41,864 nt of DNA from an uncultured Eubacterium sp. (GCA_905233545.1 CAJOEV010000009.1:1-41864), one strand, 5' to 3'; counted from the first letter of the stretch, positions 14,536-24,868 are shown. A program made the numbers and translations. The notes: generated by a model from the sequence alone, not told the origin.

Positions 14536-15135
14536 ATGAAAAAGATTGCTTTACTATTACTTATCTCAGTTATTATTGTTTCATTTGCTGCATGCAGCAA
14601 AAACGCTCAGGCTCCTGAAGAAAGCACAACATCAACAACTGCTGCAACAACCGAAGCTGTTGATAAAGGCGCTGATATTGACATAACTGTTCCTGCTTCA
14701 TTCTTTAACGAGGATGACCCCGCAACCGAAGAGCTCACCGAGGACCAGAAGAGCCGCGGATTCAAAAAGGCAACAATAAATGAGGATGGCTCAGTTACAT
14801 ACACCATCAGTGAAAAGGCATACAAAGAGCTTCAAAAGACTATGAAAACTGATGTTGCAGACGGTCTTAACGCACTGACAGAGGATTATCCCGAAATTAA
14901 AAAGGTTGAATTCAACGACGATTTTTCAAATATCAAACTCTATGTTGATAAGAAAACTTATGAAGATTCAATGGCGGTTATGGCTGTTTATCAGGCTGGT
15001 TTATTAGGTCAGACATATCAGGCATACACAGGAACAGCAATCAAGGATTTATCGGTTGATGTTAATGTTATCGATAACGCATCGGGAGAACAGTTTGAAG
15101 AGGCGCATTACCCTGCAGATACGGAAGATAATTAA
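14536..15135 (+). CDS. Lipoprotein of unknown function
   Basis: The 199-residue product starts with a signal peptide ending in the lipobox FAAC, so Cys20 should be lipidated and the protein held on the outer face of the membrane. A Thr/Ser/Glu-rich linker (about 25-45) separates the anchor from a globular domain of mixed alpha/beta character (residues about 55-195) with TVPASFFNEDD and VTYTISEKAYKELQKTM. I do not recognise a named family, though similar lipoproteins are common in Clostridia. The start follows AAGGAG. It is cotranscribed with the HAD gene and ends at a terminator. Confidence 0.8.
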   Translation: MKKIALLLLISVIIVSFAACSKNAQAPEESTTSTTAATTEAVDKGADIDITVPASFFNEDDPATEELTEDQKSRGFKKATINEDGSVTYTISEKAYKELQKTMKTDVADGLNALTEDYPEIKKVEFNDDFSNIKLYVDKKTYEDSMAVMAVYQAGLLGQTYQAYTGTAIKDLSVDVNVIDNASGEQFEEAHYPADTEDN

Positions 15136-15149
15136 ATACGAAAAGCTAA

Positions 15150-15177
15150 AGCGAGTCGGTTTTCCGGCTCGCTTTTT
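15150..15177 (+). terminator. Terminator after the lipoprotein gene
   Basis: AGCGAGTCGG and CCGGCTCGCT form a 10-bp stem (one G-T pair) with a TTTT loop, followed by five T residues. Confidence 0.9.
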
Positions 15178-15198
15178 GATTATTATCTATGCTTTGTA

Positions 15199-15227
15199 TA
15201 TGGGAGGGTCGGGAGACCCTCCCATAC
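15199..15227. repeat. GGGA-loop palindrome, left copy
   Basis: TATGGGAGGGTC and GACCCTCCCATA are perfect 12-bp arms around GGGA. It is the same kind of hairpin as at 13685 and is inverted relative to the copy at 15393. Confidence 0.85.
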
Positions 15228-15338
15228 TTTTTTCGTTGTTCTCTCCATCCTTTTCTTTAGATAATTTCGGTACATTTGAAACAATAATTTTGCTCATTTC
15301 TTCATCTTCAATTTCTTTATCAAAAGTCTCGTTTTTGG

Positions 15339-15354
15339 TATATATATATATATA
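15339..15354. repeat. (TA)8 dinucleotide tract
   Basis: Eight TA units directly after the first seven codons of the small minus-strand frame; such tracts are prone to slippage. Confidence 0.9.
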
Positions 15355-15392
15355 TTGGGGTTGTTTTCTTTCATTTTATCTCCTTTGTTTGT

Positions 15393-15419
15393 AGTGGAGG
15401 GTCTCCCGACCCTCCCACT
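15393..15419. repeat. GGGA-loop palindrome, right copy (inverted)
   Basis: AGTGGAGGGTC and GACCCTCCCACT surround TCCC, the complement of the GGGA loop of the left copy. The two copies face each other across about 165 bases that hold the small frameshifted frame. The copy sits 36 bases beyond the stop of the subtilase gene and could end its transcript. Confidence 0.8.
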
Positions 15420-15454
15420 GAGAAGGGTTTATTTCGTATTTTAGTTATTCAACA

Positions 15455-18292
15455 TTAAGAATAATTCTTTATAAGATAAGCATAATCTTTTGCGTTGATT
15501 TTTCCATCGGGAACAACATCAAGCACTGTGCAGTAATCACTAATATAATCTGCAAAAACCAAGGTGCTTGTGTTTCCGTTGTTGTCTATTAAGCTTACAT
15601 TAATGCCGTCAAAGGATTGTATTTCAGGTTCGGGAACTAAATAATGAATGTCGGCATTTAAAAGATATTCGTTATCCGCTCCGATTTCAATACTTTTCCA
15701 CTGACTCTTCGTTCCTTCATAGTAAATATCAGTAAGACTTGGACAGTTTTTAAATGCTGCTTCCCCAATGCTTTCAAGCCCGCTTCCTATAGTAACACTC
15801 TTTAAGCTTTCGCACTGATTAAACGCGTTATCACCGATAGAAGTAACCAATGGAATATCCGCATTTTCAAGGTTTATACATCTTGAAAATGCCGAGTTTT
15901 CAATTTTCTTAATTAATGGAGCGTCTATTTTTTTAAGACCAACGGAATGGTAAAAAGCCAATTTTCCGATTACTTCAAGAGAAGGAAGTTTTATATATTC
16001 AAGACCGCCGCAAGCCCAAAATCCCTTATCACCAATAGTTTCCAGTGAAGGGAAATAAGTCTCTTTCATACTATAGCAATAATCGAATGCTTTTTCACCA
16101 ATACTTTTAACATTGGGCAAATCAACATTTACAAGAGCAACACAACTTGCAAAAGCCTGATCGGGAATGATTTCAAGTTTATCATTTTTTAGTTCCTCTA
16201 TTCTTGAAAGCGACAACGCATACGGCGAGAGCGAGGTTACATTTTTAAGATTGATGCTTTTAAGATGTGAGCAATAATAGAATCCTTTATAACCTATTGT
16301 CTGAATATCATTTGCATCAACAGTTGTTAAAAAACTACAATACAAAAATGCTTCATCACAGATTTTTGTGCAGGTATCGGGAAGTCTTATTGTTTTTAAG
16401 TAATTAATGCTCTCGTCATTCATACTGTCAAAGGGCATTCTGAAAACGCCGCTGCCGATTGCTGTAACTGTTATTCCGTCAACAGTATCGGGAACATAAA
16501 CATCGTTTTGTTTGCCGATATATTCGGTTATTGTTCCGTTTTCGTCAATAGTAAAATAATCCTCGGGATTTGAATAATCAAAGAAATAGCTTTCAAAACT
16601 CGCAACGCTGTCAAGTGTTGCATTATTCGGATATTCCTTTCTGCAAATTGCAACAAGATTGCACTTTTTATTAATTTCAATAGGCTCGGTATATTTTATC
16701 GGATTTCTTAATTCATAGCGCTTTGCGTCCGGTGCGTATCGCTCAATCTGATAATAAATATCCACATTATCATCGCTTGTTATTGAAACTGTTACACTGT
16801 CAATATATGTTCCGCTTTCAATGCTGAACTTTGGAGAATCGGGACGGGTTGGCATATCAAAGCTTTTAATATTCCCGAGATAAAGAGCATATGCGCCGTA
16901 AAATCTCGCAGGAGCATTTATATCCCTTCCCTGCATTTTCAAATAGTCCTTTATATCCAGAGGTTTTGCTTTGCTGTTTTTTGAAATAATATCCGCAACA
17001 GCAGCAGTTACAAAGGGAGTAGCCATAGAGGTACCTGAATGATTAATATAGCCTGTATTATTTGAATAATCAGCACTTGAAATATTAACTCCGGGTGCAA
17101 TTATATCAACGCATCTGCCGAAATTGCTCCATGTGGGAATACTATCATTTTCATCCATTGCCGCAACAGTTATGCACTCCTCATACTGCGCAGGCGCATA
17201 ACTTCTGCAATCCACACCGTCGTTTCCTGCCGATACACAGCAGGTCACATTATTTGATAACAAAAAGCTATACACCTCGTGCTCGGCATCATAAACAAGG
17301 TTGCCCTTATACGCGCCAAGGCTAAGATTAATAACCTGAGCGCCGGCATGATATGCCGTGGTTAATGCGTCCAATATTGCAGTAACAGGTCCTTGTCCTG
17401 AGCTGTCCAGAACCTTGTAACCCATAATCTTAACATTGCTAAGCGTATTCTGAGCGATAATACCGGCAACATGAGTTCCGTGTCCGTTATCATCATACTC
17501 ATTTTCATCACTGCCCGTATAACTGTTATTATACTTTGTTCTTATTATTCGGTCTTTAATCTGGCTGTGATTATAGTTTAAGCCTGTATCAACAACCGCA
17601 ACATACACCTTCGGCAGAAAAATAGTTAAGCCCATTTTCCATTTAATCGCAGAGTTAAATCCTATAGCTGCGCTTCCCCAGGATGTGCTGCTTGCTGCGG
17701 CTTCATAGTCTGCTGCGCTTACTTCATCATCCATATATTCATCAGCGGAAGCAATAGCATCCGGGTTTACAAATTCAACATCATCCTGTTTTTTGTAATG
17801 TTCAAGAGCTGCAAGCGTGCTTTCCAAATCATCGAACTGAATAATATACATATCGTTAATAAAAGGAATCATTTCCAACGAATCAAGCTTATCAATATTC
17901 TCGCCTTTAACAATTAATCTATGCGTTTGATAAGGCTGATAGAGAATTACCGAATCCTTATTAATTTCAACTTCAAAGCCGAGCTTTTCAGCGTATGCTT
18001 TATCAACAGTTTTGCTTTTTGTAGAAACATTTATATCTTCAGCGCAATTTGCTATAAGCGTTTTTGCAGGAACAGAAAAATCATCGCCCTTGATTTTAAC
18101 TCCGTCAGCTTCATCAAGCATAATATCGGAAACATAACATCCGTTATCATAATTTGAAATCAGCTTATGTAACGCTTTGGAGTTCTTTTCAAACGCAGAT
18201 TTTTCTGTTTCTTTTGATAATGCAAAGGCTATTTGCGAAGCAATTAACGCCAGTACAGCCAGTGACAAAAAAACGCTTAAAAACCTTTTCAT
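15455..18292 (-). CDS. Secreted subtilisin-like (S8) protease with LRRs and a dockerin-like end
   Basis: I start at the ATG preceded by GAAGGGG, giving 945 residues, not at the TTG six codons earlier. A signal peptide (about 1-25) leads to a propeptide with an inhibitor-like part (to about 185). The peptidase domain has Asp235 (VDTGLNYNHS), His271 (GHGTHVAGI), Asn357 (SAGND) and Ser422 (GTSMATPF), so the catalytic set is complete. A chitobiase C-terminal-like beta domain follows (about 485-570), then BspA-type LRR_5 repeats (about 600-880). The end, DGKINAKDYAYLIKNY, resembles one dockerin segment. It should act outside the cell on proteins or peptides. A second, differently built S8 protease lies at 31 kb on the same strand. 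Confidence 0.88.
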   Translation of the reverse strand: MKRFLSVFLSLAVLALIASQIAFALSKETEKSAFEKNSKALHKLISNYDNGCYVSDIMLDEADGVKIKGDDFSVPAKTLIANCAEDINVSTKSKTVDKAYAEKLGFEVEINKDSVILYQPYQTHRLIVKGENIDKLDSLEMIPFINDMYIIQFDDLESTLAALEHYKKQDDVEFVNPDAIASADEYMDDEVSAADYEAAASSTSWGSAAIGFNSAIKWKMGLTIFLPKVYVAVVDTGLNYNHSQIKDRIIRTKYNNSYTGSDENEYDDNGHGTHVAGIIAQNTLSNVKIMGYKVLDSSGQGPVTAILDALTTAYHAGAQVINLSLGAYKGNLVYDAEHEVYSFLLSNNVTCCVSAGNDGVDCRSYAPAQYEECITVAAMDENDSIPTWSNFGRCVDIIAPGVNISSADYSNNTGYINHSGTSMATPFVTAAVADIISKNSKAKPLDIKDYLKMQGRDINAPARFYGAYALYLGNIKSFDMPTRPDSPKFSIESGTYIDSVTVSITSDDNVDIYYQIERYAPDAKRYELRNPIKYTEPIEINKKCNLVAICRKEYPNNATLDSVASFESYFFDYSNPEDYFTIDENGTITEYIGKQNDVYVPDTVDGITVTAIGSGVFRMPFDSMNDESINYLKTIRLPDTCTKICDEAFLYCSFLTTVDANDIQTIGYKGFYYCSHLKSINLKNVTSLSPYALSLSRIEELKNDKLEIIPDQAFASCVALVNVDLPNVKSIGEKAFDYCYSMKETYFPSLETIGDKGFWACGGLEYIKLPSLEVIGKLAFYHSVGLKKIDAPLIKKIENSAFSRCINLENADIPLVTSIGDNAFNQCESLKSVTIGSGLESIGEAAFKNCPSLTDIYYEGTKSQWKSIEIGADNEYLLNADIHYLVPEPEIQSFDGINVSLIDNNGNTSTLVFADYISDYCTVLDVVPDGKINAKDYAYLIKNYS

Positions 18293-18385
18293 TTTACCCC
18301 TTCTTTCCAAAAAGATATTTACCCTTCCGTATGTATGTACTTTTAAGAGGATGTTTTGTCACACTTTTTTGAAAAATATTTTTAA

Positions 18386-18484
18386 GTGATATATCGCGCT
18401 GGCGCGATGTGATATTGTTTGCAGGGCAAACAGTGATATTTTTTGCTGTGCAAAAAGTGATATGTTTCGCTGTGCGAAACGATA
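18386..18484. repeat. Array of four covarying 7-bp hairpins joined by GTGATAT
   Basis: Each unit is GTGATAT followed by a perfect 7-bp palindrome with a 2-3 base loop: ATCGCGC/GCGCGAT, TGTTTGC/GCAAACA, TTTTTGC/GCAAAAA and GTTTCGC/GCGAAAC. Period is 23-24 bases. The arms differ between units but always pair, while the linker and TG(T) loop are kept. It lies in the 195-base gap between uvrA and the subtilase and abuts the uvrA terminator. It is not a CRISPR, because the variable parts are themselves palindromic. Confidence 0.85.
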
Positions 18485-18522
18485 AAAAAATACTCGGTTG
18501 AAAATCAACCGAGTATTTTTTT
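18484..18522 (-). terminator. Terminator overlapping the end of uvrA
   Basis: TACTCGGTTGA and TCAACCGAGTA form a perfect 11-bp stem with an AAA/TTT loop, extended by A and T runs on both sides. The upstream arm contains the last uvrA codons and stop. The A and T runs would let it work on both strands. Confidence 0.9.
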
Positions 18523-21327
18523 GAGATATTGTCCCGTATATGATTCGGGTACCTGGGCAACCTCATCGGGAGTGCCCTGGGCAACGATTGTTCCGCCGCC
18601 CTTGCCCCCTTCGGGACCGAGGTCGATAATATGGTCCGCGGTTTTGATAACATCGAGATTATGCTCGATAACAACAACCGTATTACCTGTGTTTACAAGA
18701 ATATTGAGCACCTTGAGAAGATGCGCCACATCGGCAGTATGAAGTCCCGTTGTGGGCTCATCGAGAATATAAATTGTTTTGCCCGTTGAGCGCTTTGCAA
18801 GCTCTGTTGCAAGCTTAACTCTCTGTGCCTCACCGCCCGAAAGCGTTGTTGCACTCTGACCGAGTTTGATATAACCAAGACCGACGTCCGAAAGTGTTTT
18901 CAGCTTCTTTGTTATTCTTGTGTGGCTGTCGAAAAACTCAAGCGCTTCATCAACTGTCATTTCAAGAACATCATAGATTGTTTTGCCTTTAAATGTAACA
19001 TCAAGCGTTTCCCTGTTATATCTCTTGCCTTTGCAGACCTCGCATGGAACATAAACATCGGCAAGGAAGTGCATTTCAATCTTAACAATTCCGTCACCCT
19101 GGCAGGCTTCGCAGCGTCCGCCCTTGACATTGAACGAAAAGCGGTTTGCCTTATAGCCCTTTTTCTTGGCTTCACTCGTCTGGGCATACAAATCACGGAT
19201 ATCGTTGAAAACGCCTGTGTATGTTGCAGGGTTTGAACGCGGTGTTCTTCCAATCGGAGACTGGTCGATATTAATAACCTTATCAAGCGCGTCAATGCCC
19301 TTCATCATATCGAATTTGCCCGTATGCTTCTTTGCGCGGTTGAGCTTGTTTGCAAGGTGCTTATAGAGTATTTCATTGACAAGTGATGATTTACCCGAGC
19401 CCGAAACACCCGTTATGGCAATAAACTTACCGAGCGGAAATTCAACATCAATATTTTGCAGGTTATTCTCCTGAGCGCCGAATACAGTCAGCTTTTTAGC
19501 ATTTCCCTTCCGTCTTCTTGTCGGAACGGGAATGCTTCTTTTTTTGCTCAGATACTGCCCCGTTATTGATTCTTCGCAGTTCATAACCTCTTCGGGAGTT
19601 CCTGCTGCAATAAGCTCACCGCCGTGAATTCCTGCACCGGGTCCGATATCAACAAGATAATCAGCCGCCATCATTGTTTCTTCATCGTGTTCAACAACAA
19701 TCAGCGTGTTGCCCAAATCACGAAGATGGCGCAATGTATCAAGCAGTTTTTCATTATCCCTCTGGTGAAGTCCGATTGAAGGCTCATCGAGGATATATAA
19801 AACGCCCATAAGCGAGGAGCCAATCTGGGTTGCAAGGCGAATTCTCTGTGCCTCGCCTCCCGAAAGCGTTCCCGAATCTCTTGCAAGTGAAAGATAATCG
19901 AGTCCGACTGAGTTTAGGAAGGTTAATCTTTCCTTGATTTCTTTGATTATCAGCTTACCAATCATCTGCTCTTTATCGGTTAAATAAAGATTATCAATTA
20001 CATCTATTTCCTCATTAATCGACATCTTGCAGAAATCATAGATATTATATCCGCCGACGGTTACCGAAAGCGACTGCGGTTTCAGCCTTGCGCCCTTACA
20101 GGCGTTGCACTTACAATCGCGCATAACCGATTCAATATCCGCCCTTGCCCAATCGGAATTAGTTTCGGTATATCTTCTTTTCAGGTTGTTTATTACACCC
20201 TCAAAATCATTTGTATATGTTCCCGAGCCATATGAGGTAACCCGGTTCATTTTGATTTTCTTTCCCCTTGTTCCGAAAAGAATAACATCGAGCGCCTCGC
20301 GCGGAAGCATTTCAATGGGCATATCAAGCGAGAAGCCGTATTCCTTTGAAAGCGCTTCCATATACATTTTTGCAATTGAACCGCCCTCCGAAACATTCCA
20401 TCCGCTTGCTTTGATAGCGCCCTGATTTATCGAAAGTCTTTTATCGGGAATAATCAAATCTTCGTCAATCTCTTTGAAAACTCCAAGACCGTCACACTTT
20501 GTGCAGGCACCGAAGGGATTATTGAACGAAAACATTCTCGGGCTCATCTCTTCAATTGAAACACCGTGTTCGGGGCAGGAATAATTGAGCGAATACATCT
20601 CTTCGCCCTGACCGACAACATCAACAAGAACAGTTCCCTTAGTCAGTTTTGTTGCAGTTTCAATACTGTCGCTGAGTCTTGATTTAATCTCATCCTTTAA
20701 AACAAGTCTGTCAACAACGATTTCAATATTATGTTTTTTGTTTTTCTCGAGCTTGATTTCCTCGGACAAGTCATAAACCTCGCCGTCGATTCTTGCACGG
20801 ACAAAGCCCTGTTTTTGAGCGTCGGCAAGTTCTTTTACAAACTCACCTTTTTTGCCCCTTGCAATCGGAGCCATAAGCTGAATTCTTGTTCCCTCTTCAA
20901 GACGCATAACCTTGTCAACTATCTGGTCGATTGTCTGCTGAGTTATTTCTCGTCCGCAAACAGTACAGTGAGGAATACCGATTCTTGCCCATAGCAAACG
21001 CAGATAATCATATATCTCTGTAACCGTTCCGACTGTTGAACGGGGGTTTTTGCTCGTCGTTTTCTGGTCAATTGAAATAGCGGGAGAAAGCCCTTCAATG
21101 TAGTCAACATCGGGCTTTTCCATCTGACCGAGAAACATTCTTGCGTATGATGAAAGCGATTCAACATATCGCCTCTGTCCCTCAGCATAGATTGTATCAA
21201 AAGCAAGCGAGGATTTACCCGAGCCCGAAAGCCCCGTAAAAACAACAAGCTTATCACGGGGTATTTCGATATCAATGTTTTTCAGGTTGTGCTCTCTTGC
21301 ACCTTTAACAACAATATTCTTATTCAT
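18505..21327 (-). CDS. uvrA: Excinuclease ABC subunit A
   Basis: UvrA is the damage-recognition ATPase of nucleotide excision repair and loads UvrB. The start [19 protein letters not shown] is preceded by GGAGG at nine bases, giving 940 residues; an 11-residue in-frame extension is unlikely. Both ABC modules are present: Walker [10 protein letters not shown] near residue 32 and GVSGSGKSS near residue 640, with signatures [12 protein letters not shown] and [12 protein letters not shown]. The C-terminal zinc finger (CEAC...CEVC) is intact. In the first finger the leading pair reads CPEH instead of CPxC, a variant I believe other Clostridia share. The gene overlaps the MATE stop by eight bases and shares the uvrB promoter. 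Confidence 0.97.
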   Translation of the reverse strand: MNKNIVVKGAREHNLKNIDIEIPRDKLVVFTGLSGSGKSSLAFDTIYAEGQRRYVESLSSYARMFLGQMEKPDVDYIEGLSPAISIDQKTTSKNPRSTVGTVTEIYDYLRLLWARIGIPHCTVCGREITQQTIDQIVDKVMRLEEGTRIQLMAPIARGKKGEFVKELADAQKQGFVRARIDGEVYDLSEEIKLEKNKKHNIEIVVDRLVLKDEIKSRLSDSIETATKLTKGTVLVDVVGQGEEMYSLNYSCPEHGVSIEEMSPRMFSFNNPFGACTKCDGLGVFKEIDEDLIIPDKRLSINQGAIKASGWNVSEGGSIAKMYMEALSKEYGFSLDMPIEMLPREALDVILFGTRGKKIKMNRVTSYGSGTYTNDFEGVINNLKRRYTETNSDWARADIESVMRDCKCNACKGARLKPQSLSVTVGGYNIYDFCKMSINEEIDVIDNLYLTDKEQMIGKLIIKEIKERLTFLNSVGLDYLSLARDSGTLSGGEAQRIRLATQIGSSLMGVLYILDEPSIGLHQRDNEKLLDTLRHLRDLGNTLIVVEHDEETMMAADYLVDIGPGAGIHGGELIAAGTPEEVMNCEESITGQYLSKKRSIPVPTRRRKGNAKKLTVFGAQENNLQNIDVEFPLGKFIAITGVSGSGKSSLVNEILYKHLANKLNRAKKHTGKFDMMKGIDALDKVINIDQSPIGRTPRSNPATYTGVFNDIRDLYAQTSEAKKKGYKANRFSFNVKGGRCEACQGDGIVKIEMHFLADVYVPCEVCKGKRYNRETLDVTFKGKTIYDVLEMTVDEALEFFDSHTRITKKLKTLSDVGLGYIKLGQSATTLSGGEAQRVKLATELAKRSTGKTIYILDEPTTGLHTADVAHLLKVLNILVNTGNTVVVIEHNLDVIKTADHIIDLGPEGGKGGGTIVAQGTPDEVAQVPESYTGQYLKKILG

Positions 21328-22723
21328 TAATAAACACCTCCAGGGCTTTTTTACCCTCATCGGTAACAGGTTTTATCCATTTCAGGCTGCGGTAGTGCGG
21401 TATGCAGAGAATAAGTTTTAATACATCCTCAAATACATACATAACAGTAAAGCAGACTAAAAACGGAAGCTTTAAAACATATGCCGATATCAGCACTGCG
21501 GGAAGCGACGAAAGCCAGATTGAAGAAAGGTCGAACTTTGCAGCGGCGAAGGTATTGCCTCCGCTTCTGAGAATGCCGACAATAAATATGAAGCCAAGCA
21601 TTCTTGAAGGCATAGTTATTGAATATATCAAAATAAGCGTTTTTGCGCTGCTCAAAGTCAGCTCGCTTAAATTTTCACCTAAATCAAACAGATTAACAAG
21701 CGGTGCGCGCAGAATTATTGAAACAATTCCGACGATTGCAGAAACAATTGGAACTATAATAATAAAGCGCTTTGAATCATCGATTCCTCTTTTTATATCC
21801 CCTGCTCCGACAGAATTGCCGATTAATACCGAGCATGCAGCCGATAAACCGACGAAGAAAACAAATGTCAGGTTTTCAAGCGTTTTAAGAATGCTTATTG
21901 CAGCATAGTATTCATATCCCATATTTGCAAAAACAAGATTGCAGATGAATACTCCCAGTCCCCAAAGGCTCTCATTGAGAATAACAGGAGTTGCTTTGCT
22001 GAAGAAAACTTTAACATCACTAACACTGTATCTGAATACATTTGAAAATTTTGTAATGATTATATTCTTCTGCTTAAATGAAATGCTCAGCACTGTTATT
22101 ATTCCCAGCCATGCTGAAATAACCGTTGCAAGCGCTGCGCCTTTAACTCCCATTTTCGGAAAACCGAATTTGCCGAATATCAGGCAGTAATCGAGAAAAA
22201 CATTCGCGGCAGTTGTTACAGCCGATGAAATCATTGGAAGTCTCGGTTTACCGCATGAACGCAAAACACTGTTTATAATATCATCTACTGCAAATGCAGG
22301 GTACAAAAAGCTGATTGTTACAAGATACTTTGAACCTTCGGCAATTACCGCTTTGTCCTTGTTAAACATACCGATAACAAGCTGCGGTGCAAAAAAAGCA
22401 AATGCAGCAAAAACGAAGCTGACAATAATTCCGACGGTAAGCGCAATTCCGAAGGTTTTATGGATTCTTTTTGTGTCTTTAATTCCCCAATACTGCGAAA
22501 CAAAAACACCCGTCGCTGAGCATATTCCGAAAATCACAAGATTCATCAGAAAGCTCCACTGAGAACACATACCAACTGCTGAAAGCGAAACATCCCCAAG
22601 TCTGCTGACAAAAACTGTATCAACAAGCGAGAATGAGCTTATAAGTGCATTCTGGATTGCAATCGGAAGCGCAATTTTTAGTGCTTTTTTCCAAAAAATT
22701 CTATCGTTTAAAATGTTTGCCAT
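21320..22723 (-). CDS. MATE-family efflux transporter
   Basis: This 467-residue integral membrane protein has about 12 hydrophobic helices in two homologous halves. The N-terminus ([40 protein letters not shown]) is characteristic of multidrug and toxic compound extrusion antiporters, which expel cationic drugs or metabolites using Na+ or H+. The substrate is unknown. Only a weak ribosome site (GTGATAA) precedes the ATG. It lies between uvrB and uvrA, overlapping uvrA by eight bases, so it is most likely part of the DNA-repair operon and translationally coupled to uvrA. Export of a DNA-damaging compound would fit, but this is inference. Confidence 0.92.
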   Translation of the reverse strand: MANILNDRIFWKKALKIALPIAIQNALISSFSLVDTVFVSRLGDVSLSAVGMCSQWSFLMNLVIFGICSATGVFVSQYWGIKDTKRIHKTFGIALTVGIIVSFVFAAFAFFAPQLVIGMFNKDKAVIAEGSKYLVTISFLYPAFAVDDIINSVLRSCGKPRLPMISSAVTTAANVFLDYCLIFGKFGFPKMGVKGAALATVISAWLGIITVLSISFKQKNIIITKFSNVFRYSVSDVKVFFSKATPVILNESLWGLGVFICNLVFANMGYEYYAAISILKTLENLTFVFFVGLSAACSVLIGNSVGAGDIKRGIDDSKRFIIIVPIVSAIVGIVSIILRAPLVNLFDLGENLSELTLSSAKTLILIYSITMPSRMLGFIFIVGILRSGGNTFAAAKFDLSSIWLSSLPAVLISAYVLKLPFLVCFTVMYVFEDVLKLILCIPHYRSLKWIKPVTDEGKKALEVFINE

Positions 22724-22779
22724 AGCTTATCACAGGGTGCTGATATCGCTCCCAAATCTCGGGATTCGGCACTCTCAAA

Positions 22780-24732
22780 TTATTGTTCTGATAATTCCTT
22801 AATCTTATCTCTCAGGAATGCAGCGTGCTCAAATTCAAGCATCTTTGCCGCTTCCTTCATTTCGCGGGTCAGTTTATCAATCATAACCCTGCGTTCCTTT
22901 ACGGTCATATGAACCTTCTTATCTAGATTTTCCTTGCTTGTTATCTCGATAATTCCGCGAACATCCTTTTTGATTGTTTGCGGAACAATTCCATGTTCCT
23001 TGTTATATGCTTCCTGAATCGAACGGCGGCGCAGTGTTTCGCTGATTGCCCTTTCCATTGAAGGAGTAACCGAATCGGCATACATAATAACCTCGCCGTT
23101 TGCATTTCTTGCAGCACGTCCGATTGTCTGAACAAGTGATGTTTCGCTTCTCAAGAAGCCCTCTTTATCCGCGTCGAGAATTGCAACAAGCGACACTTCG
23201 GGAATATCGAGACCCTCACGAAGAAGATTGATTCCGACAAGAACATCAAAGTTACCGAGACGCAAATCCCTGATGATTTCCATTCGCTCAATGGTGTCAA
23301 TATCATGGTGCATATATCTGACCTTGATATCAAAACCTTCAAGGTATGAAGTCAAATCTTCCGCCATCTTCTTTGTCAGCGTTGTGACAAGAACTCTTTC
23401 GCCTCTTTCGGTTCTGATATTGATTTCAGAAACAAGGTCGTCCATCTGGTCGTCGGTAGGCTTAACGGTTATATTCGGGTCAAGGAGTCCCGTAGGTCTG
23501 ATAACCTGCTCAACAACCTGGGTTGATTTTTCTTTTTCAAACGCGGCAGGCGTTGCAGATGTGAATATAACCTGGTTGATTTTTGAATAGAATTCTTCAA
23601 ATTTCAGCGGTCTGTTATCAAACGCCGAAGGAAGTCTGAAACCAAAATCAATAAGACTCTTTTTTCTTGAATAATCACCGCCGTACATTCCGTGAACCTG
23701 CGGTAGCATAACATGACTCTCATCAACAAATAAAAGAAAATCGTCGGGAAAATAATCAAGCAGAGTGAACGGCGCTGCACCGGGTTTTCTTCCTGCCATT
23801 ATTCTTGAATAGTTTTCAATTCCCTTGCAGAAGCCCGTTTCCTGAAGCATTTCGATATCATTCATCGTGCGTTCTTTTATTCTTTGCGCCTCGAGAAGCT
23901 TGCCCTTTGATTCAAAGTATGAAACTCTTTCAACCATTTCCTGATATATCTCTTCAACGGCTCTTTTCATCTTTTCCTGGGAAACAACATAGAGCGAAGC
24001 AGGATAGATTGCACAGTGGCTGAGAATGCCCTGCGTTTTACCCGTCAACGGGTCTATTTCACATATTCTGTCTATCTCGTCGCCGAAAAACTCAACTCTG
24101 ATTGCGCTTCCCGTGCTTCCTGCAGGGAAGATTTCAACCGTGTCCCCTCTTACTCTGAACTTGTTTCGAACAAAATTGATATCATTTCTTTCATACTGGA
24201 TTTCAACAAGCTTTTTAATAAGCTCGTCCCTCTCCTTAACCATTCCCTGTCGCAGAGAGATTACCATATTCTGATAATCAACGGGGTCACCGATTGAATA
24301 GATGCACGAAACAGAGGCAACGATTATAACATCGCGTCTTTCAGAGAGTGCAGAAGCTGCGCTGTGGCGTAGTTTGTCTATTTCATCATTGACGGCGCTG
24401 TCTTTTTCAATATAGGTATCGGTTGTCGGAACATATGCCTCGGGCTGATAGTAATCGTAGTACGAAACAAAATATTCAACAGCATTCTCAGGGAAGAATT
24501 CCTTGAATTCACTGCAAAGCTGAGCCGCAAGCGTTTTGTTGTGCGCCAGAACAAGAGTGGGTCTGTTAACCCGTTCTATGATATTAGCCATTGTAAAGGT
24601 TTTACCCGAGCCCGTAACGCCCATAAGGGTTTGTTCTTTGTCGCCGCGAAGAACGCCCTGAACAAGCGCGTCAATCGCTTCGGGTTGGTCACCCGTCGGC
24701 TTGAAATTGCTTACAAGTTTGAATTTATCCAT
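22780..24732 (-). CDS. uvrB: Excinuclease ABC subunit B
   Basis: UvrB is the helicase-like subunit that verifies DNA damage and recruits UvrC. Starting at [20 protein letters not shown] gives 650 residues; an ATG four codons upstream is also possible because both have only a weak site (ATGGTG). Walker A is [13 protein letters not shown], the beta-hairpin is [12 protein letters not shown] (about 90-105), and the DEAD-box variant is VDESHVM. Motifs V and VI ([13 protein letters not shown] and QTIGRAARN) are intact. The UVR domain ([20 protein letters not shown]) closes the protein. It heads the uvrB-MATE-uvrA operon with its own promoter. No obvious LexA/DinR box is seen upstream. Confidence 0.97.
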   Translation of the reverse strand: MDKFKLVSNFKPTGDQPEAIDALVQGVLRGDKEQTLMGVTGSGKTFTMANIIERVNRPTLVLAHNKTLAAQLCSEFKEFFPENAVEYFVSYYDYYQPEAYVPTTDTYIEKDSAVNDEIDKLRHSAASALSERRDVIIVASVSCIYSIGDPVDYQNMVISLRQGMVKERDELIKKLVEIQYERNDINFVRNKFRVRGDTVEIFPAGSTGSAIRVEFFGDEIDRICEIDPLTGKTQGILSHCAIYPASLYVVSQEKMKRAVEEIYQEMVERVSYFESKGKLLEAQRIKERTMNDIEMLQETGFCKGIENYSRIMAGRKPGAAPFTLLDYFPDDFLLFVDESHVMLPQVHGMYGGDYSRKKSLIDFGFRLPSAFDNRPLKFEEFYSKINQVIFTSATPAAFEKEKSTQVVEQVIRPTGLLDPNITVKPTDDQMDDLVSEINIRTERGERVLVTTLTKKMAEDLTSYLEGFDIKVRYMHHDIDTIERMEIIRDLRLGNFDVLVGINLLREGLDIPEVSLVAILDADKEGFLRSETSLVQTIGRAARNANGEVIMYADSVTPSMERAISETLRRRSIQEAYNKEHGIVPQTIKKDVRGIIEITSKENLDKKVHMTVKERRVMIDKLTREMKEAAKMLEFEHAAFLRDKIKELSEQ

Positions 24733-24779
24733 AGTTAACACCATACATAAATGAAATAATGAAAAAGTTTATTCAAAGT

Positions 24780-24808
24780 ATTATATCATAATTATATATA
24801 GGTTTCAA
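24780..24808 (-). promoter_or_regulatory. Promoter of the uvrB operon
   Basis: On the minus strand TTGAAA, 17 bases, TATAAT, about 47 bases before the uvrB start. Confidence 0.85.
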
Positions 24809-24837
24809 CATTTTAGTATAAAATCATGATATTATAC

Positions 24838-24868
24838 AAAAACTCCCGAGAAACAAACTCGGGAGTTT
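24838..24868 (-). terminator. Terminator after the BspA-like gene
   Basis: AACTCCCGAG and CTCGGGAGTT form a perfect 10-bp stem with a 7-base loop; on the minus strand it runs into TTTTTG. It separates the surface-protein gene from the uvrB promoter. Confidence 0.9.

Larger units (their letters stand above)
15187..15374 (-). pseudogene. Small frameshifted reading frame with a (TA)8 tract; possible phase-variable gene
   Basis: On the minus strand AAAGGAGATAAA precedes an ATG. As written, the frame reads through the TA tract and stops after 26 codons. One frame over, the sequence from the tract onward stays open for 51 codons (TKNETFDKEIEDEEMSKIIV..., ending GGSPDPPIYKA) with a typical acidic/basic composition. 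Losing one TA unit, or gaining two, would join ATG and long frame into a protein of roughly 62 residues. The last codons cover one of the two inverted GGGAGGGTC palindromes. The family is unknown. It may be decayed, a phase-variable locus, or a chance open frame. Confidence 0.4.

Noticed and set aside
18386-18484. CRISPR-like regular repeats with variable spacers
   Set aside because: The repeat is only seven bases, and the variable parts are perfect palindromes; no cas gene is nearby.
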